From Flavobacteriales bacterium (lineage in GTDB: Bacteria > Bacteroidota > Bacteroidia > Flavobacteriales_F > PHOS-HE28): 64,000 bases of DNA. Made by a program: the position numbers and the translations under genes. Of the stretch, positions 17,593 to 26,162 are shown one piece after another; the stretch's first letter is position 1, and every line of letters starts with the position of its first letter. The stretch covers positions 2,418,001-2,482,000 of the forward strand of contig CP064979.1 of assembly GCA_016699575.1 (NCBI GenBank). The letters run 5' to 3'. The notes beneath the pieces were generated by a model. That model searched no databases and had not been told where the DNA came from. It was given only the letters and a program-made list of their open reading frames with translations.

Positions 17593-17897
17593 GCCGTGTG
17601 CACCACTTCGAGCAGCGTGCGGAACGCCGCGAACTTGCCATCGTAGCGTTCGCTGTGCTTGCGCTGCAACGCGGGCGCGTGCAGGGCCTTGTAGATCTCG
17701 TAGGTGGCCAAGTCGGCGCAGGTGTACTGGATGGCGTAGGAGAACTCTGCGGGATCGTCGGTCAGTACACGGCAGATACGGTTGTCGAGGAAGAGGCCGG
17801 TGGACATGACATCGGGGATGTGCTCGGTCTTCATCCACTGCAACCATTCTTCGTGCGCGTCGGCATCGATGCTCACGGTGACGTTGTACACGATCAT
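17589..17897 (-). CDS. DUF4286-like small protein
   Basis: 102 residues beginning MIVYNVTVSI. Residues WLQWMKTEHIPDVM and a late RYDGKFAAFRT fit the DUF4286 family, a ferredoxin-like alpha/beta barrel fold related to antibiotic-synthesis monooxygenase-like domains. The function is unknown. It overlaps both neighbours by 4 bp (ATGA) within the serS-ksgA chain, so it is translated with them. No signal peptide. Confidence 0.8.
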   Translation of the reverse strand: MIVYNVTVSIDADAHEEWLQWMKTEHIPDVMSTGLFLDNRICRVLTDDPAEFSYAIQYTCADLATYEIYKALHAPALQRKHSERYDGKFAAFRTLLEVVHTA

Positions 17898-19753
17898 GGT
17901 GCGGTGCCGTTCAGGAATTTCTCTTCCTCGGTCTGCTCGCCATCATGGTCGCCGCGCAGGAAGCGGTATCGTTTGCGGGCTTCAGCGGTGAAGATGCTGC
18001 CGGGTTGCTCGAATAGGAGTTTCTCAAACAGTGCCTTCGCCTTCTCCTTGTCGTTGAGGCGCTCTTCGTACAGCTTGGCCATCTCGAACAGCGCGTTGTC
18101 CACGAGGATGTCGATGGGGTAGAGGTCGATGATCTTTTGCAGGTGCACCACGGCGGAATCGAACCGGTGCTGCGCGGTGGCGATGTGCGCGCGCTGCAAC
18201 AGCACTTCATCGCCGATGCTGTGCATAGGGTACAACGCATCGAGGCTGTCGAGCACGATCAACGAGCTGTCGTACTTGTGCTGGAACCGGAGCAGCTCGG
18301 CCCTTGAGTAATAGGTGAGCGGCACGGCGTTGCTGTCGGCGCCGAGGTTGTCGGTGATGAGCAGCGAAAGCTCCATGGCATCGTTGGCGATGAGCTTGCT
18401 GGTGCTGGCTTTCAGGATGTCGAGCTGGGCCTGGCACCAGAGGAAGTCACCGGCATAGAAGCTCACTTTGGCATTGCGGAACCGCGCGTCGTGGCCCAGT
18501 GCGTCGTGCTTGTAATCGAGGTCAACTTGGCTGTACAGAAGTGAGGCTTCCCAGATGTCACCTTCCAGGACTTCCACATCGCCAAGGTCCAGTTTCAATT
18601 GCGCTTGCACCTTGGGGTCGAGGCCGGGGATGTTGATGCCTTCCTCCAGTATGGCGGCCGCACCGGTGCGGTCATCCAGGTAATAGGCGCGCAGGCGGCC
18701 CAAGCCCCGCATCAGTTCGATGGTGCCATTGGCGCGGCCCAGCTCGCCGAGCGTGGTTACGTATTCCTCCTCCAGTTGGCGCAGCTCTTCCATGGGAGGC
18801 TGCGCTTGGTCCGTGACTTTCGCGTCCAACGCTTTGATGAGCCCGATGCGCGCCGAGGTGTAGAACGGCTTGTCGGCACCGAGGCTGCGCACATGGTCGA
18901 AGCACTTGCTGGCAATGTCCCAATCGCGGTTGTTGGTGGCCAGCGTGCCCAGCTCCATCACGCGGGCACCTTGCTCGTTGAAGCGCTTGTCCATCGCCTT
19001 CGTCTGCACGAACGCGCTGTAGAGGTCCTTCTGCTGCTCGTACATCCAGATGAGCAGTTCCTGGAAGATCACATTGTCCGGGTTGCGCTGGATGCGTCGC
19101 AGCAGTTCGGTACGCAGCACTTCGCTGCGCGCGTCCTTCTTCTCGAAGTCGATGGCCCGCCCGAGGCTGTTCTGCACGGCTTGGATATAGCCCTGGTTCA
19201 CGGCCAGCACTTCCATGAACTCGCGCACCATGCCTTCGATGTCGCCCTTCGCGCCGTAGAGAACGGCGATCTCGTAATGGAAGTTGGTCCCGTCCTTCAC
19301 GAGCTTCTGGCCCCGTGTGTAGGCATCCAGCGCGCGGTCGAATTCGTTCTCGCGCTGGAAGGCGTTCGCCACCTGGCGCACGCGGTTCGCATCAGACGTC
19401 AACGACTTCAGGGCTTTGTCGTACTGCTGCGCGCTCTTGTCCGTTTCGCCCATCATGCGGTACAGGGCTCCCAGGTCCACGAGCACCTTCGGGTCTTCGA
19501 CGCGCTTCAACTGGTCCTTCACCACCTTCTCGGCCTCGGCGTACTGCTTCAAGTTCACATGGCTCTTGAAGAGCTGCTCGTAGAAGTAGGGCGTGGGCGT
19601 CTTGCGGTAAAGCTTTTCGTAGTAGAGGATGGCCTTGTCGTATTCGCCCCGCTGGAAATACTGGGCGGCCAATTGCTCATCGGTGCCCGGTTGGGCCAAC
19701 GCCGCGCTGCACGCATGGAGCAGGACGAAACCGATGAGGAGCAGTCGTTTCAT
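17894..19753 (-). CDS. Exported tetratricopeptide repeat protein
   Basis: 619 residues with a signal peptide (about 1-20, ending SAALA|Q). TPR units run from about 25 to the end: AAQYFQRGEYDKAILYYEKL at the start, several middle repeats with weaker matches, and ALFEMAKLYEERLNDKEKA near the carboxyl end. It is probably periplasmic and a scaffold for other proteins. The position between a lipoprotein gene and DUF4286, all with 4-bp overlaps, suggests joint synthesis. The exact role is not known. An upstream in-frame ATG (19819) is rejected because the signal peptide starts at 19753. Confidence 0.85.
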   Translation of the reverse strand: MKRLLLIGFVLLHACSAALAQPGTDEQLAAQYFQRGEYDKAILYYEKLYRKTPTPYFYEQLFKSHVNLKQYAEAEKVVKDQLKRVEDPKVLVDLGALYRMMGETDKSAQQYDKALKSLTSDANRVRQVANAFQRENEFDRALDAYTRGQKLVKDGTNFHYEIAVLYGAKGDIEGMVREFMEVLAVNQGYIQAVQNSLGRAIDFEKKDARSEVLRTELLRRIQRNPDNVIFQELLIWMYEQQKDLYSAFVQTKAMDKRFNEQGARVMELGTLATNNRDWDIASKCFDHVRSLGADKPFYTSARIGLIKALDAKVTDQAQPPMEELRQLEEEYVTTLGELGRANGTIELMRGLGRLRAYYLDDRTGAAAILEEGINIPGLDPKVQAQLKLDLGDVEVLEGDIWEASLLYSQVDLDYKHDALGHDARFRNAKVSFYAGDFLWCQAQLDILKASTSKLIANDAMELSLLITDNLGADSNAVPLTYYSRAELLRFQHKYDSSLIVLDSLDALYPMHSIGDEVLLQRAHIATAQHRFDSAVVHLQKIIDLYPIDILVDNALFEMAKLYEERLNDKEKAKALFEKLLFEQPGSIFTAEARKRYRFLRGDHDGEQTEEEKFLNGTAP

Positions 19754-20316
19754 GGTTGCTGTTGAACGACGCGTTTCCGGGCAAGCAGGGTGTCCACCAG
19801 TGCATGGCCGTTCTGCCATTCGCGTTGCGCGGTCCCCAAACTACGTTCCACGATCTCCGTGCGTTTCGCCAGGTCGGCGAGGATGATCTTCTCCTGCTCG
19901 TAGAAGGCCAGCTCCTGGTCCTCGGGCCACAGGCCTTTGCTGGCGTCCTTGTGCAGGTCGCGGAGTTTGTTCCGGCTTTCCTCGATGGCCGAACGGTACC
20001 CACGGCGGTCGTTCAGCGCGCGGTTCAAACTGCGGTTCATGGCCCGGTAGTAGTTGCCAGCTATGAGGGCTGTGTCGCGCTGGAGCGTGTCCTTGAAGAG
20101 CGCCTCGATCGCGTCGCGCTGCTTTTCGAACGTGGAATCCATGATCGTAAGGGCCGTTGTATCGATGGCATCGAGCCGCAGGGCGAGCGAATCGGCCACT
20201 TTGATCAAGCTGTCAATGGCGGTCACGCGTTGCGGGTCGTTGGGCCTGCGGCAACCTTGGTTGAAGGTTCCGAGGACCAGGAGAACGAGAACGATGCCGA
20301 GCGCAGTACGCTTCAT
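19750..20316 (-). CDS. Small coiled lipoprotein
   Basis: 188 residues. A signal sequence ends in NQGC with Cys22 as the probable lipidation site. The mature part is helical and highly charged (heptads of Leu, Ile, Asp, Arg), suggesting a coiled coil. No family is recognised. It sits between serS and the TPR gene with 4-bp overlaps on both sides. A role with the TPR protein at the envelope is an inference from position only. Confidence 0.75.
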   Translation of the reverse strand: MKRTALGIVLVLLVLGTFNQGCRRPNDPQRVTAIDSLIKVADSLALRLDAIDTTALTIMDSTFEKQRDAIEALFKDTLQRDTALIAGNYYRAMNRSLNRALNDRRGYRSAIEESRNKLRDLHKDASKGLWPEDQELAFYEQEKIILADLAKRTEIVERSLGTAQREWQNGHALVDTLLARKRVVQQQP

Positions 20317-21587
20317 TTGGTGATCAGTTCAAAACCGGTGTAAGGCACCAGCGCTTGCGGGATGCGGATGCCGGCTGCTGTTTGGTTGTTCTCCAGAATG
20401 GCCGCCACAATGCGGGCCAGCGCCAATGCGCTGCCATTGAGCGTGTGCAGCAGTTTCGGCTTCTTGTCCTCGCCACGATAGCGCAGCTTCAGCCGGTTGC
20501 TCTGGAAGGTCTCGAAACAGCTGATGGAGCTTACTTCCAACCAGCGCTTCTGGGCTGCCGCGTACACCTCCATGTCATAGGTCATGGCACTGCTGAAACC
20601 CATGTCGCCGCCACAGAGCAGTAGTTGACGATAGGGGAGCTCGAGGTCGCGGAGCAGGCCTTTCACGTGCTCCACCATTTCCTCCAGCACGGCATAGCTG
20701 TTCTCCGGCTTTTCAATGCGGACGATCTCCACCTTGTCGAATTGGTGCACACGGTTGAGTCCGCGCACGTGTGCACCGTAGCTCCCGGCTTCACGACGGA
20801 AACACGGTGTGTAGCCGACGTTCTTGATCGGCAGGCGGTCGTCGTCGATGATCTCGTCGCGGTATAGGTTCGTGATGGGCACTTCTGCCGTGGGGATCAG
20901 GTAGAGCTCATCGGCGGTGGCGTGGTACATCTGGCCTTCCTTGTCGGGAAGTTGGCCGGTGGCGAACGCCGAAGCCGCGTTCACCATGTGCGGTGGAATG
21001 ACCTCTTGGTAACCAGCAGCCGTGGCACGGTCCAGGAAGAAGGCGATAAGCGCGCGTTGCAGTTTGGCACCTTGGCCTTGGTAAACCGGGAAGCCCGCAC
21101 CGGTCAGTTTCACACCAAGGTCCAGGCTGAAGAGCTTGTATTCCTCGCCGAGTTCCCAATGCGGCTTGGCATCAGCGGCCAGTTCAGGCACGGCGCCTTC
21201 TTGCAACACCACGGTGTTCTCCTCCGGTGTCTTTCCAATGGGCACCTTGGCGTTGGGCGCGTTGGGGATGGTGCAGAGGTGATCGTGCTGGGCTTTTTCC
21301 GCGGCTTCCTGCTTCTCCTTCAGCGCAGCGATGGACGCCTTCAGGTCGGTGCTTTTGGCCTTGGCGGCTTCGGCCTCGGCTTTCTTGCCCCCTTTCATCA
21401 GTTCGCCGATGGAGCGGCTGAGCTCGTTCATTTCGGCCTGCTTGGCGTCCGCTTCGGCTTGCAGGGCACGGCGTTGCTCATCGAGCTCCAACGCACGGCC
21501 AACGAGACCTGCCGCATCGATGTTGCGCTTGCTCAGGCGTGCGATCGCCTCGTCTTTCTTCTCCCTCAGGAACGGCAGCTCCAGCAT
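20313..21587 (-). CDS. serS: Serine-tRNA ligase
   Basis: 424 residues, usual length. The N-terminal coiled-coil arm (about 28-105) binds the long variable arm of tRNA-Ser. The class II core follows, with motif 2 at PCFRREAGSYG (about 275) and motif 3 at NGSALALARIVAAILE (about 390-405). It charges tRNA-Ser (and tRNA-Sec where present). It is the first gene of a five-gene chain with 4-bp overlaps to ksgA. A TACCTTCG -7 box lies at 21614-21621 on the reverse strand. Confidence 0.96.
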   Translation of the reverse strand: MLELPFLREKKDEAIARLSKRNIDAAGLVGRALELDEQRRALQAEADAKQAEMNELSRSIGELMKGGKKAEAEAAKAKSTDLKASIAALKEKQEAAEKAQHDHLCTIPNAPNAKVPIGKTPEENTVVLQEGAVPELAADAKPHWELGEEYKLFSLDLGVKLTGAGFPVYQGQGAKLQRALIAFFLDRATAAGYQEVIPPHMVNAASAFATGQLPDKEGQMYHATADELYLIPTAEVPITNLYRDEIIDDDRLPIKNVGYTPCFRREAGSYGAHVRGLNRVHQFDKVEIVRIEKPENSYAVLEEMVEHVKGLLRDLELPYRQLLLCGGDMGFSSAMTYDMEVYAAAQKRWLEVSSISCFETFQSNRLKLRYRGEDKKPKLLHTLNGSALALARIVAAILENNQTAAGIRIPQALVPYTGFELITK

Positions 21588-21613
21588 GTGTCTACGACTG
21601 TTCGGTTGGTTGG

Positions 21614-21621
21614 CGAAGGTA
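21614..21621 (-). promoter_or_regulatory. -7 box of the serS operon
   Basis: Reads TACCTTCG on the reverse strand, 27 nt before the serS ATG. The same octamer recurs in front of the ALDH leader copies at 56799 and 58064. Confidence 0.5.
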
Positions 21622-21683
21622 GGCGGCTCGTGCTGGGCGGTCCGGACGTTGCTCGCGCTGCACTAACAGGAATTGGATGAAAT

Positions 21684-21715
21684 GAAAACCCCTCTCCGCA
21701 GCGCGGAAAGGGGTT
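21684..21715 (-). terminator. Rho-independent terminator after rpmA
   Basis: On the reverse strand an AACCCCT/AGGGGTT stem is extended by a TTCCGC/GCGGAG arm and followed by TTTTC. It lies 24 bp after the rpmA stop and separates the ribosomal pair from serS. Confidence 0.8.
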
Positions 21716-21738
21716 CCAGTGACGAAGATGTCGTGTGC

Positions 21739-21999
21739 TCAGGCTTCGGCGGGCACCACGCTCACGTAGCTGCGCTCGCCTTTCTTCACCTCGAACTTCA
21801 CGGTGCCGTCCACGAGGGCGTACAGCGTGTGGTCCACACCGATGCCCACGTTGCGGCCGGGGTGGTGCTTCGTGCCGCGCTGGCGGACGAGGATGTTGCC
21901 GGCAATGGCTTTGCTGCCGCCGTAGATCTTCACGCCGAGGCGTTTGCTGTGGCTCTCGCGGCCGTTCTGGGTACTGCCTTCACCTTTCTTGTGTGCCAT
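21739..21999 (-). CDS. rpmA: 50S ribosomal protein L27
   Basis: 86 residues starting MAHKKGEGS, the typical bL27 amino terminus, which in mature form reaches the peptidyl transferase centre. The start at 21999 is therefore preferred to an in-frame codon nine residues earlier. Conserved GGxxVxxGNILVRQRGTK-type sequence follows. It is second in the rplU-rpmA pair. Confidence 0.97.
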   Translation of the reverse strand: MAHKKGEGSTQNGRESHSKRLGVKIYGGSKAIAGNILVRQRGTKHHPGRNVGIGVDHTLYALVDGTVKFEVKKGERSYVSVVPAEA

Positions 22000-22071
22000 G
22001 GCTTCTTGCTTTTGGGCCTTCGACAAGCTCAGGCTGACAGGGGCACTGTCGATCCGAGCATGGACGAGGGA

Positions 22072-22551
22072 TTACTTCTTGTCGGTCTTCTTGGCTGCTG
22101 CCTTCTTGGGGGCTGCGGTCTTTTTCGGAGCGGCTTTCTTGGCTGCAGGGGCCTTCTTCTCGGCCTTTGCCTCCTTCACTTCCTCAACGGGCTTCGCCTT
22201 GGGGGCGGGCTTCTTCAGTGCAGCAGGGGCTTTTTCGCCCTTGCCCAGAATGCCCAGCACGCGCAGTTCGGTGAGGTACTGGCGGTGGCCGTTGAGCTTC
22301 TGGTAGCCCTTGCGGCGCTTCTTGTGGAACACCAGCACCTTGTCGCCCTTGCCGTGGCTCATCACCTGGGCGGCTACGCGAGCACCTTCCACCGTGGGGG
22401 TGCCAACGCTCACCGTGGTGCCGTTGCTCACCAATAGCACCTGGTCCAGTTCCACCACTTTGCCTTCCTCAGCGTCAAGGCGGTGAACCTTCACGATGGA
22501 GTCCTTCTTCACTTTGAACTGCTGGCCTGCGATATCGACAATGGCGTACAT
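22072..22551 (-). CDS. rplU: 50S ribosomal protein L21 with long basic tail
   Basis: 159 residues against about 103 in E. coli. The bL21 core is residues 1-102 (MYAIVDIAGQQFKV to KKRRKGYQKLNGHRQ). The remaining ~55 residues are a Lys/Ala/Pro-rich tail with AAKK-like repeats. The tail is low-complexity and probably disordered; such tails are frequent in Bacteroidota ribosomal proteins. Start 22551 fits the family; upstream codons are not protein-like. A strong TTTG-N19-TACATTCG promoter precedes it. Confidence 0.96.
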   Translation of the reverse strand: MYAIVDIAGQQFKVKKDSIVKVHRLDAEEGKVVELDQVLLVSNGTTVSVGTPTVEGARVAAQVMSHGKGDKVLVFHKKRRKGYQKLNGHRQYLTELRVLGILGKGEKAPAALKKPAPKAKPVEEVKEAKAEKKAPAAKKAAPKKTAAPKKAAAKKTDKK

Positions 22552-22571
22552 GGGGTCTGCGAAATGGGGTG

Positions 22572-22602
22572 CGAATGTAACCGGATACGGTGATCCGACA
22601 AA
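22572..22602 (-). promoter_or_regulatory. Promoter of rplU-rpmA
   Basis: On the reverse strand TTTG (22602-22599), then 19 nt, then TACATTCG (22579-22572), ending 20 nt before the rplU ATG. This is the best match in the window to the Bacteroidetes pattern TTTG-N19-TAnnTTTG. Confidence 0.7.
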
Positions 22603-22660
22603 CGGAAGGGCCGTGGTGCCCTCCCGGAAGTCGGGACAGGAGGTAGGCGGAAGGCCGGGC

Positions 22661-23920
22661 TTACAGCTTGAAGGCCTTCTTGACCACGTCCACGGCATTG
22701 AGCTCTTCCCACGGGAACAGCTTCACCTTCACAGTGGCCTTCTGGCCAGCGTTGTTGAAGGTTTTGGTCACCGTGCGGCTTTCGCGGCCCATGTGCCCGT
22801 AGCTGGCCGTTTCGCTGTAGATGGGCGTGCGGAGGGCGAAGCGCTGCTCGATGAAGTAGGGGCGCATGTCGAATTCCTTGAGCGCCGAGATCTTCCGGGC
22901 GATCTCACCATCGCTCAAGTGCACCTTGCTCGTCCCGTAGGTGTTCACATAGAAGCCGACGGGCTTGGCCACCCCGATGGCGTAGGCCACCTGCACCAGC
23001 ACTTCGTCGCACACGCCGGCCGCCACCAGGTGCTTGGCCACGTGGCGGGCTGCATAGGCCGCGCTGCGGTCCACCTTGCTGGGGTCTTTTCCGCTGAAGG
23101 CGCCGCCGCCGTGTGCGCCCTTTCCGCCGTACGTGTCCACGATGATCTTGCGGCCGGTGAGGCCCGTGTCGCCGTGCGGACCACCGATCACGAACTTGCC
23201 GGTTGGGTTGATGTGGTAGGCGATGTCCTTGCCGAAGAGCGCCTGCACGCGCTTGGGCAGCTTTTTCATCACACGGGGGATCAGGATGCTGATCACATCG
23301 GCCTTGATCTTCGCCAACATCCGGGCCTCCTTGTCGAAGTCGTCGTGCTGGGTGCTCACCACGATGGCGTCGATGCGCAGGGGTTTGTGGTCGTCGCTGT
23401 ACTCGATGGTCACCTGGCTCTTGGCGTCGGGCCGCAGATAAGGCATTGCGCTGTTCTTCTCGCGGCGGATGGCGGCGAGCTCACGCAGCAGCAGGTGGCT
23501 GATCTCGAGCGGCAGCGGCATGTAGTTGTCCGTGTCGCGGCAGGCGTAGCCGAACATCATGCCTTGGTCGCCGGCGCCCTGCTCTTCCGGCTTTTTGCGT
23601 TCAACGCCCTGGTTGATGTCAGGGCTTTGCTCGTGTATGGCACTTAGCACGCCGCAGCTGTGCGCCTCGAACATGTACTCGCTCTTGGTGTAGCCGATGC
23701 GCTCGATCACCTCCCGGGCGATCTGCTGCACGTCGAGGTAAGCTTTGCTTTTCACCTCTCCTGCGAGCACCACCTGTCCGGTGGTCACCAGCGTTTCGCA
23801 CGCCACCTTGCTGCTCGGGTCGAACGCGAGGAAGTGGTCGATGAGGGCATCGCTGATCTGGTCGGCGACTTTATCGGGGTGGCCTTCGCTGACGGATTCG
23901 GAGGTGAAGAGGTAAGGCAT
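22661..23920 (-). CDS. metK: S-adenosylmethionine synthase
   Basis: 419 residues. The signatures GHPDKVADQISDA (about 14-26), GAGDQGMMFGYA (about 135-146) and the phosphate-binding GGGAFSGKDPSKVDRS (about 277-292) are present. It makes SAM from methionine and ATP in the cytosol. Start 23920 gives MPYLFTSESVSEGHP, as in relatives. It is a separate unit between mutY and rplU. Confidence 0.97.
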   Translation of the reverse strand: MPYLFTSESVSEGHPDKVADQISDALIDHFLAFDPSSKVACETLVTTGQVVLAGEVKSKAYLDVQQIAREVIERIGYTKSEYMFEAHSCGVLSAIHEQSPDINQGVERKKPEEQGAGDQGMMFGYACRDTDNYMPLPLEISHLLLRELAAIRREKNSAMPYLRPDAKSQVTIEYSDDHKPLRIDAIVVSTQHDDFDKEARMLAKIKADVISILIPRVMKKLPKRVQALFGKDIAYHINPTGKFVIGGPHGDTGLTGRKIIVDTYGGKGAHGGGAFSGKDPSKVDRSAAYAARHVAKHLVAAGVCDEVLVQVAYAIGVAKPVGFYVNTYGTSKVHLSDGEIARKISALKEFDMRPYFIEQRFALRTPIYSETASYGHMGRESRTVTKTFNNAGQKATVKVKLFPWEELNAVDVVKKAFKL

Positions 23921-23980
23921 GGGTCGGTTTGAAGGGCCGCAAAGGAATGTCTTCCCCCGATCCGATCCAACGGCACTTCT

Positions 23981-25087
23981 TCACAGCCCGGACATCCACC
24001 GTTCCATCAAGCGGTGCACGGGCAATGCGAGGAGTTGCTTGCGGTTGAAGGCTTGCCAATCCTGCAGGGCCTTCCAGCGCAGCGCGAACGGACACTCCCA
24101 AAAGACCGCTACGATGCGCTGGTGGGAAAGGACATGTTCAACCGGACCATGCATCTTCTTGAATTCAGTGATGGGTGCCCCGAAGCTTTGTTCTGTGAAC
24201 GCTTTCCGCAGCACGGCCGGTGTCCCTGGCCGAGCGGTTTCCACCATCGGAAGTTCCCAGAGCCCCTGCCAGATGTCCTTGCCGTTGCGTTGGCGCATGA
24301 GCAGTCCCTTGTGCGTGCGTATCACCAAGTAGTTGAAGTGCCGCGTACGAACACCGGTCTTCTTGCTCCTCGCCGGCAGTGCCGCGATCCGTTCCTCTGC
24401 TCGGGCCAAGCACTTGCGCGCAAGCGGGCACTTCCCGCACTGCGGTTGTTTGGGCGTGCAGACCGTCGCCCCCAACTCCATCACAGCTTGGTTGTGATCG
24501 CCCGGGCGGTCGGGATCGATGAGTGCGTTGGCCAGTTCCTGGAATTGGCGCTTGCCGGAGGACGAATCGATGGGCGTGCCGATACCGAACACACGGGCCA
24601 ACACCCGGTAAACATTGCCGTCCACCACGGCTTCAGGTTCGCCGAAGCAGATGCTGGCGATGGCCGCTGCCGTATAGTCGCCAACACCCTTCAAGGTCCG
24701 GAGTTCGGTGTGCGTTCCAGGGAAACGACCAGCAAACCGATCGACCACTTGTTGGGCGGCCATCCTCAGGTTCCGGGCCCGGCTGTAGTAACCAAGCCCT
24801 TGCCATTCCTTAAGCACATCGGCCTCACTGGCTTTGGACAGGGCCGTCACGTTCGGCCATCGCTTAACGAACCGCTCCCAATAGGCGGTGCCTTGGTCCA
24901 CGCGGGTCTGCTGCAAAATCACCTCGCTGAGCCACACCCGGTAGGGGTCTTTGGTCCGGCGCCAGGGAAGGTCGCGGTGGTGGGCGGCATACCATGGCTG
25001 AAGGGCCCGTGTGAACCAGCGCAACGAAGCCCTGTCCTTACCGTTTCCCGGTTGTGCTGCACTTGGCAAGTGCGAACGGCTTGACAT
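23981..25087 (-). CDS. mutY: A/G-specific adenine glycosylase
   Basis: 368 residues. Features: LPWRRTKDPYRVWLSEVILQQT-like start, catalytic Glu in SEVILQQT (about 54), helix-hairpin-helix LKGVGDYTAAAI with catalytic Asp in VVDGNVYRV, the [4Fe-4S] cluster cysteines in CTPKQPQCGKCPLARKC, and a C-terminal NUDIX-like domain reading 8-oxoG. It removes adenine mispaired with 8-oxoguanine. It is divergent from the HU gene; its start region overlaps the HU promoter zone. Confidence 0.95.
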   Translation of the reverse strand: MSSRSHLPSAAQPGNGKDRASLRWFTRALQPWYAAHHRDLPWRRTKDPYRVWLSEVILQQTRVDQGTAYWERFVKRWPNVTALSKASEADVLKEWQGLGYYSRARNLRMAAQQVVDRFAGRFPGTHTELRTLKGVGDYTAAAIASICFGEPEAVVDGNVYRVLARVFGIGTPIDSSSGKRQFQELANALIDPDRPGDHNQAVMELGATVCTPKQPQCGKCPLARKCLARAEERIAALPARSKKTGVRTRHFNYLVIRTHKGLLMRQRNGKDIWQGLWELPMVETARPGTPAVLRKAFTEQSFGAPITEFKKMHGPVEHVLSHQRIVAVFWECPFALRWKALQDWQAFNRKQLLALPVHRLMERWMSGL

Positions 25088-25112
25088 TGAGGCACAAAGA
25101 TGGGTTGCGGGC

Positions 25113-25134
25113 TTGGGTTGTCCGGCTATATTCG
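25113..25134 (+). promoter_or_regulatory. Promoter of the HU-TPR-rng operon
   Basis: TTG at 25113-25115 and TATATTCG at 25127-25134, 25 nt before the HU ATG. The spacing is shorter than the 17-23 nt usually quoted, so the -33 assignment is weak; the -7 box is good. Confidence 0.45.
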
Positions 25135-25158
25135 CAGCCCCTTTTCGGGGACCTAGTC

Positions 25159-25446
25159 ATGACAAAGGCCGATCTCATCGCCCTCATCAGCAAGCGCACC
25201 GGCATCGAGCGCGAGGTGGTAACCGTGACCGTTGAGGCGTTCATGGACCAAGTGCGCACGAGCCTTGAACAGGGCGAGGACGTGCATATGCGCGGCTTCG
25301 GCAGCTTCCTGGTGAAGCATCGTGCGCAGAAGACCGGCCGTCTCCTGCCGCAGAACACGCCCATCATCATTCCGGCGCACGATGCGCCTGCTTTCAAGCC
25401 CGCCGAAAGCTGGGTGGAGAGCATGAAGACCAAGACAACCAAGTAG
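25159..25446 (+). CDS. HU-family DNA-binding protein
   Basis: 95 residues: MTKADLIALISKRTGI opens the helical dimer body, followed by GFGSFLVKHRAQKTGR and the beta-arm sequence with NP-like PQNTPIIIPA. The protein bends DNA as a dimer and helps compact the nucleoid. ATG 25159 fits HU length; the open frame upstream is not conserved. A TPR gene follows 2 bp after the stop. Confidence 0.92.
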   Translation: MTKADLIALISKRTGIEREVVTVTVEAFMDQVRTSLEQGEDVHMRGFGSFLVKHRAQKTGRLLPQNTPIIIPAHDAPAFKPAESWVESMKTKTTK

Positions 25447-25448
25447 TG

Positions 25449-25955
25449 ATGGCGCTCGGGGGCAAACAATGGATGATGATCGGTGCGGCCGCAGTGGTCG
25501 GCGCCGCGTTGTTCCTGCTGCCACGTTCGCCGAAGGCCAACACGGCCGGTGTTGCCCCGGAGATGAGCGAACGCAACAGTGCAGCCCCGAGCACCGACCA
25601 GCGCGTGGCGGAAGCGGCAGTGCTCGTTCAGAGCGAGAACCCGATGGCCGGGATCATGGCCTTGCGCGCCATCCTTCAGGAGGACAGCAACAATGTGGAA
25701 GCGCACTGGCAGCTCGGCCTGTTCAGCGTGCAAAGCGGCCAGTTGGACAAGGCCGTTGCGCGCTTTGAAAAGGTGACGGCTTTGGAGCCCACGCGCGCTG
25801 ATGCGTGGCTGGCCTTGGCCAAGGCGCACGCTGCAATGGGGAACGCACCCGCTGCAACGGAGGCCATCAACAAGTACAAGACAATGGTGACGGATGCCGC
25901 AGCGCTCGCCGCGGCCGATGCGATCATCAACGGGAACACGAACGAAAAGAAGTAG
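25449..25955 (+). CDS. Membrane-anchored TPR protein
   Basis: 168 residues with one N-terminal membrane segment (about 8-25) followed by a Pro/Ala linker and two to three TPR units (about 60-145, such as VEAHWQLGLFSVQSGQLDKA). A GTG codon overlapping the HU stop at 25446 is an alternative start. The gene is in an operon with HU and RNase E/G; this arrangement suggests a fixed unit, but no role is known. Confidence 0.8.
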   Translation: MALGGKQWMMIGAAAVVGAALFLLPRSPKANTAGVAPEMSERNSAAPSTDQRVAEAAVLVQSENPMAGIMALRAILQEDSNNVEAHWQLGLFSVQSGQLDKAVARFEKVTALEPTRADAWLALAKAHAAMGNAPAATEAINKYKTMVTDAAALAAADAIINGNTNEKK

Positions 25956-25960
25956 AACAC

Positions 25961-26056
25961 ATGCCCTGCGGTAAGAAGAGGAAGCGTCACAAGATGGCCA
26001 CCCACAAGCGCAAGAAGCGCCTGCGGAAGAACCGTCACAAGAAGAAGATCCGGTAG
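25961..26056 (+). CDS. AURKAIP1/COX24-domain mini-protein (31 aa), probably ribosome-associated
   Basis: Only 31 residues, of which about 18 are Lys or Arg: MPCGKKRKRHKMATHKRKKR, then more basic residues to KKKIR. It matches the COX24/AURKAIP1 C-terminal domain, whose mitochondrial member is the small-subunit ribosomal protein mS38. Short bacterial versions are known in Bacteroidota. A ribosomal role here is inferred from family and charge. It lies 5 bp after the TPR gene and before RNase E/G. Annotation pipelines often miss it because of its size. Confidence 0.8.
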   Translation: MPCGKKRKRHKMATHKRKKRLRKNRHKKKIR

Positions 26057-26162
26057 GACCTTCGGTGATGGTTGAGTGCCCGGTGATGAGCTGGGTCCAC
26101 GGCCCCAGTGCGGCCCGGCTTGCCGGAGCCGTCCACATGTCACACACCATAACGTCGCGCTT

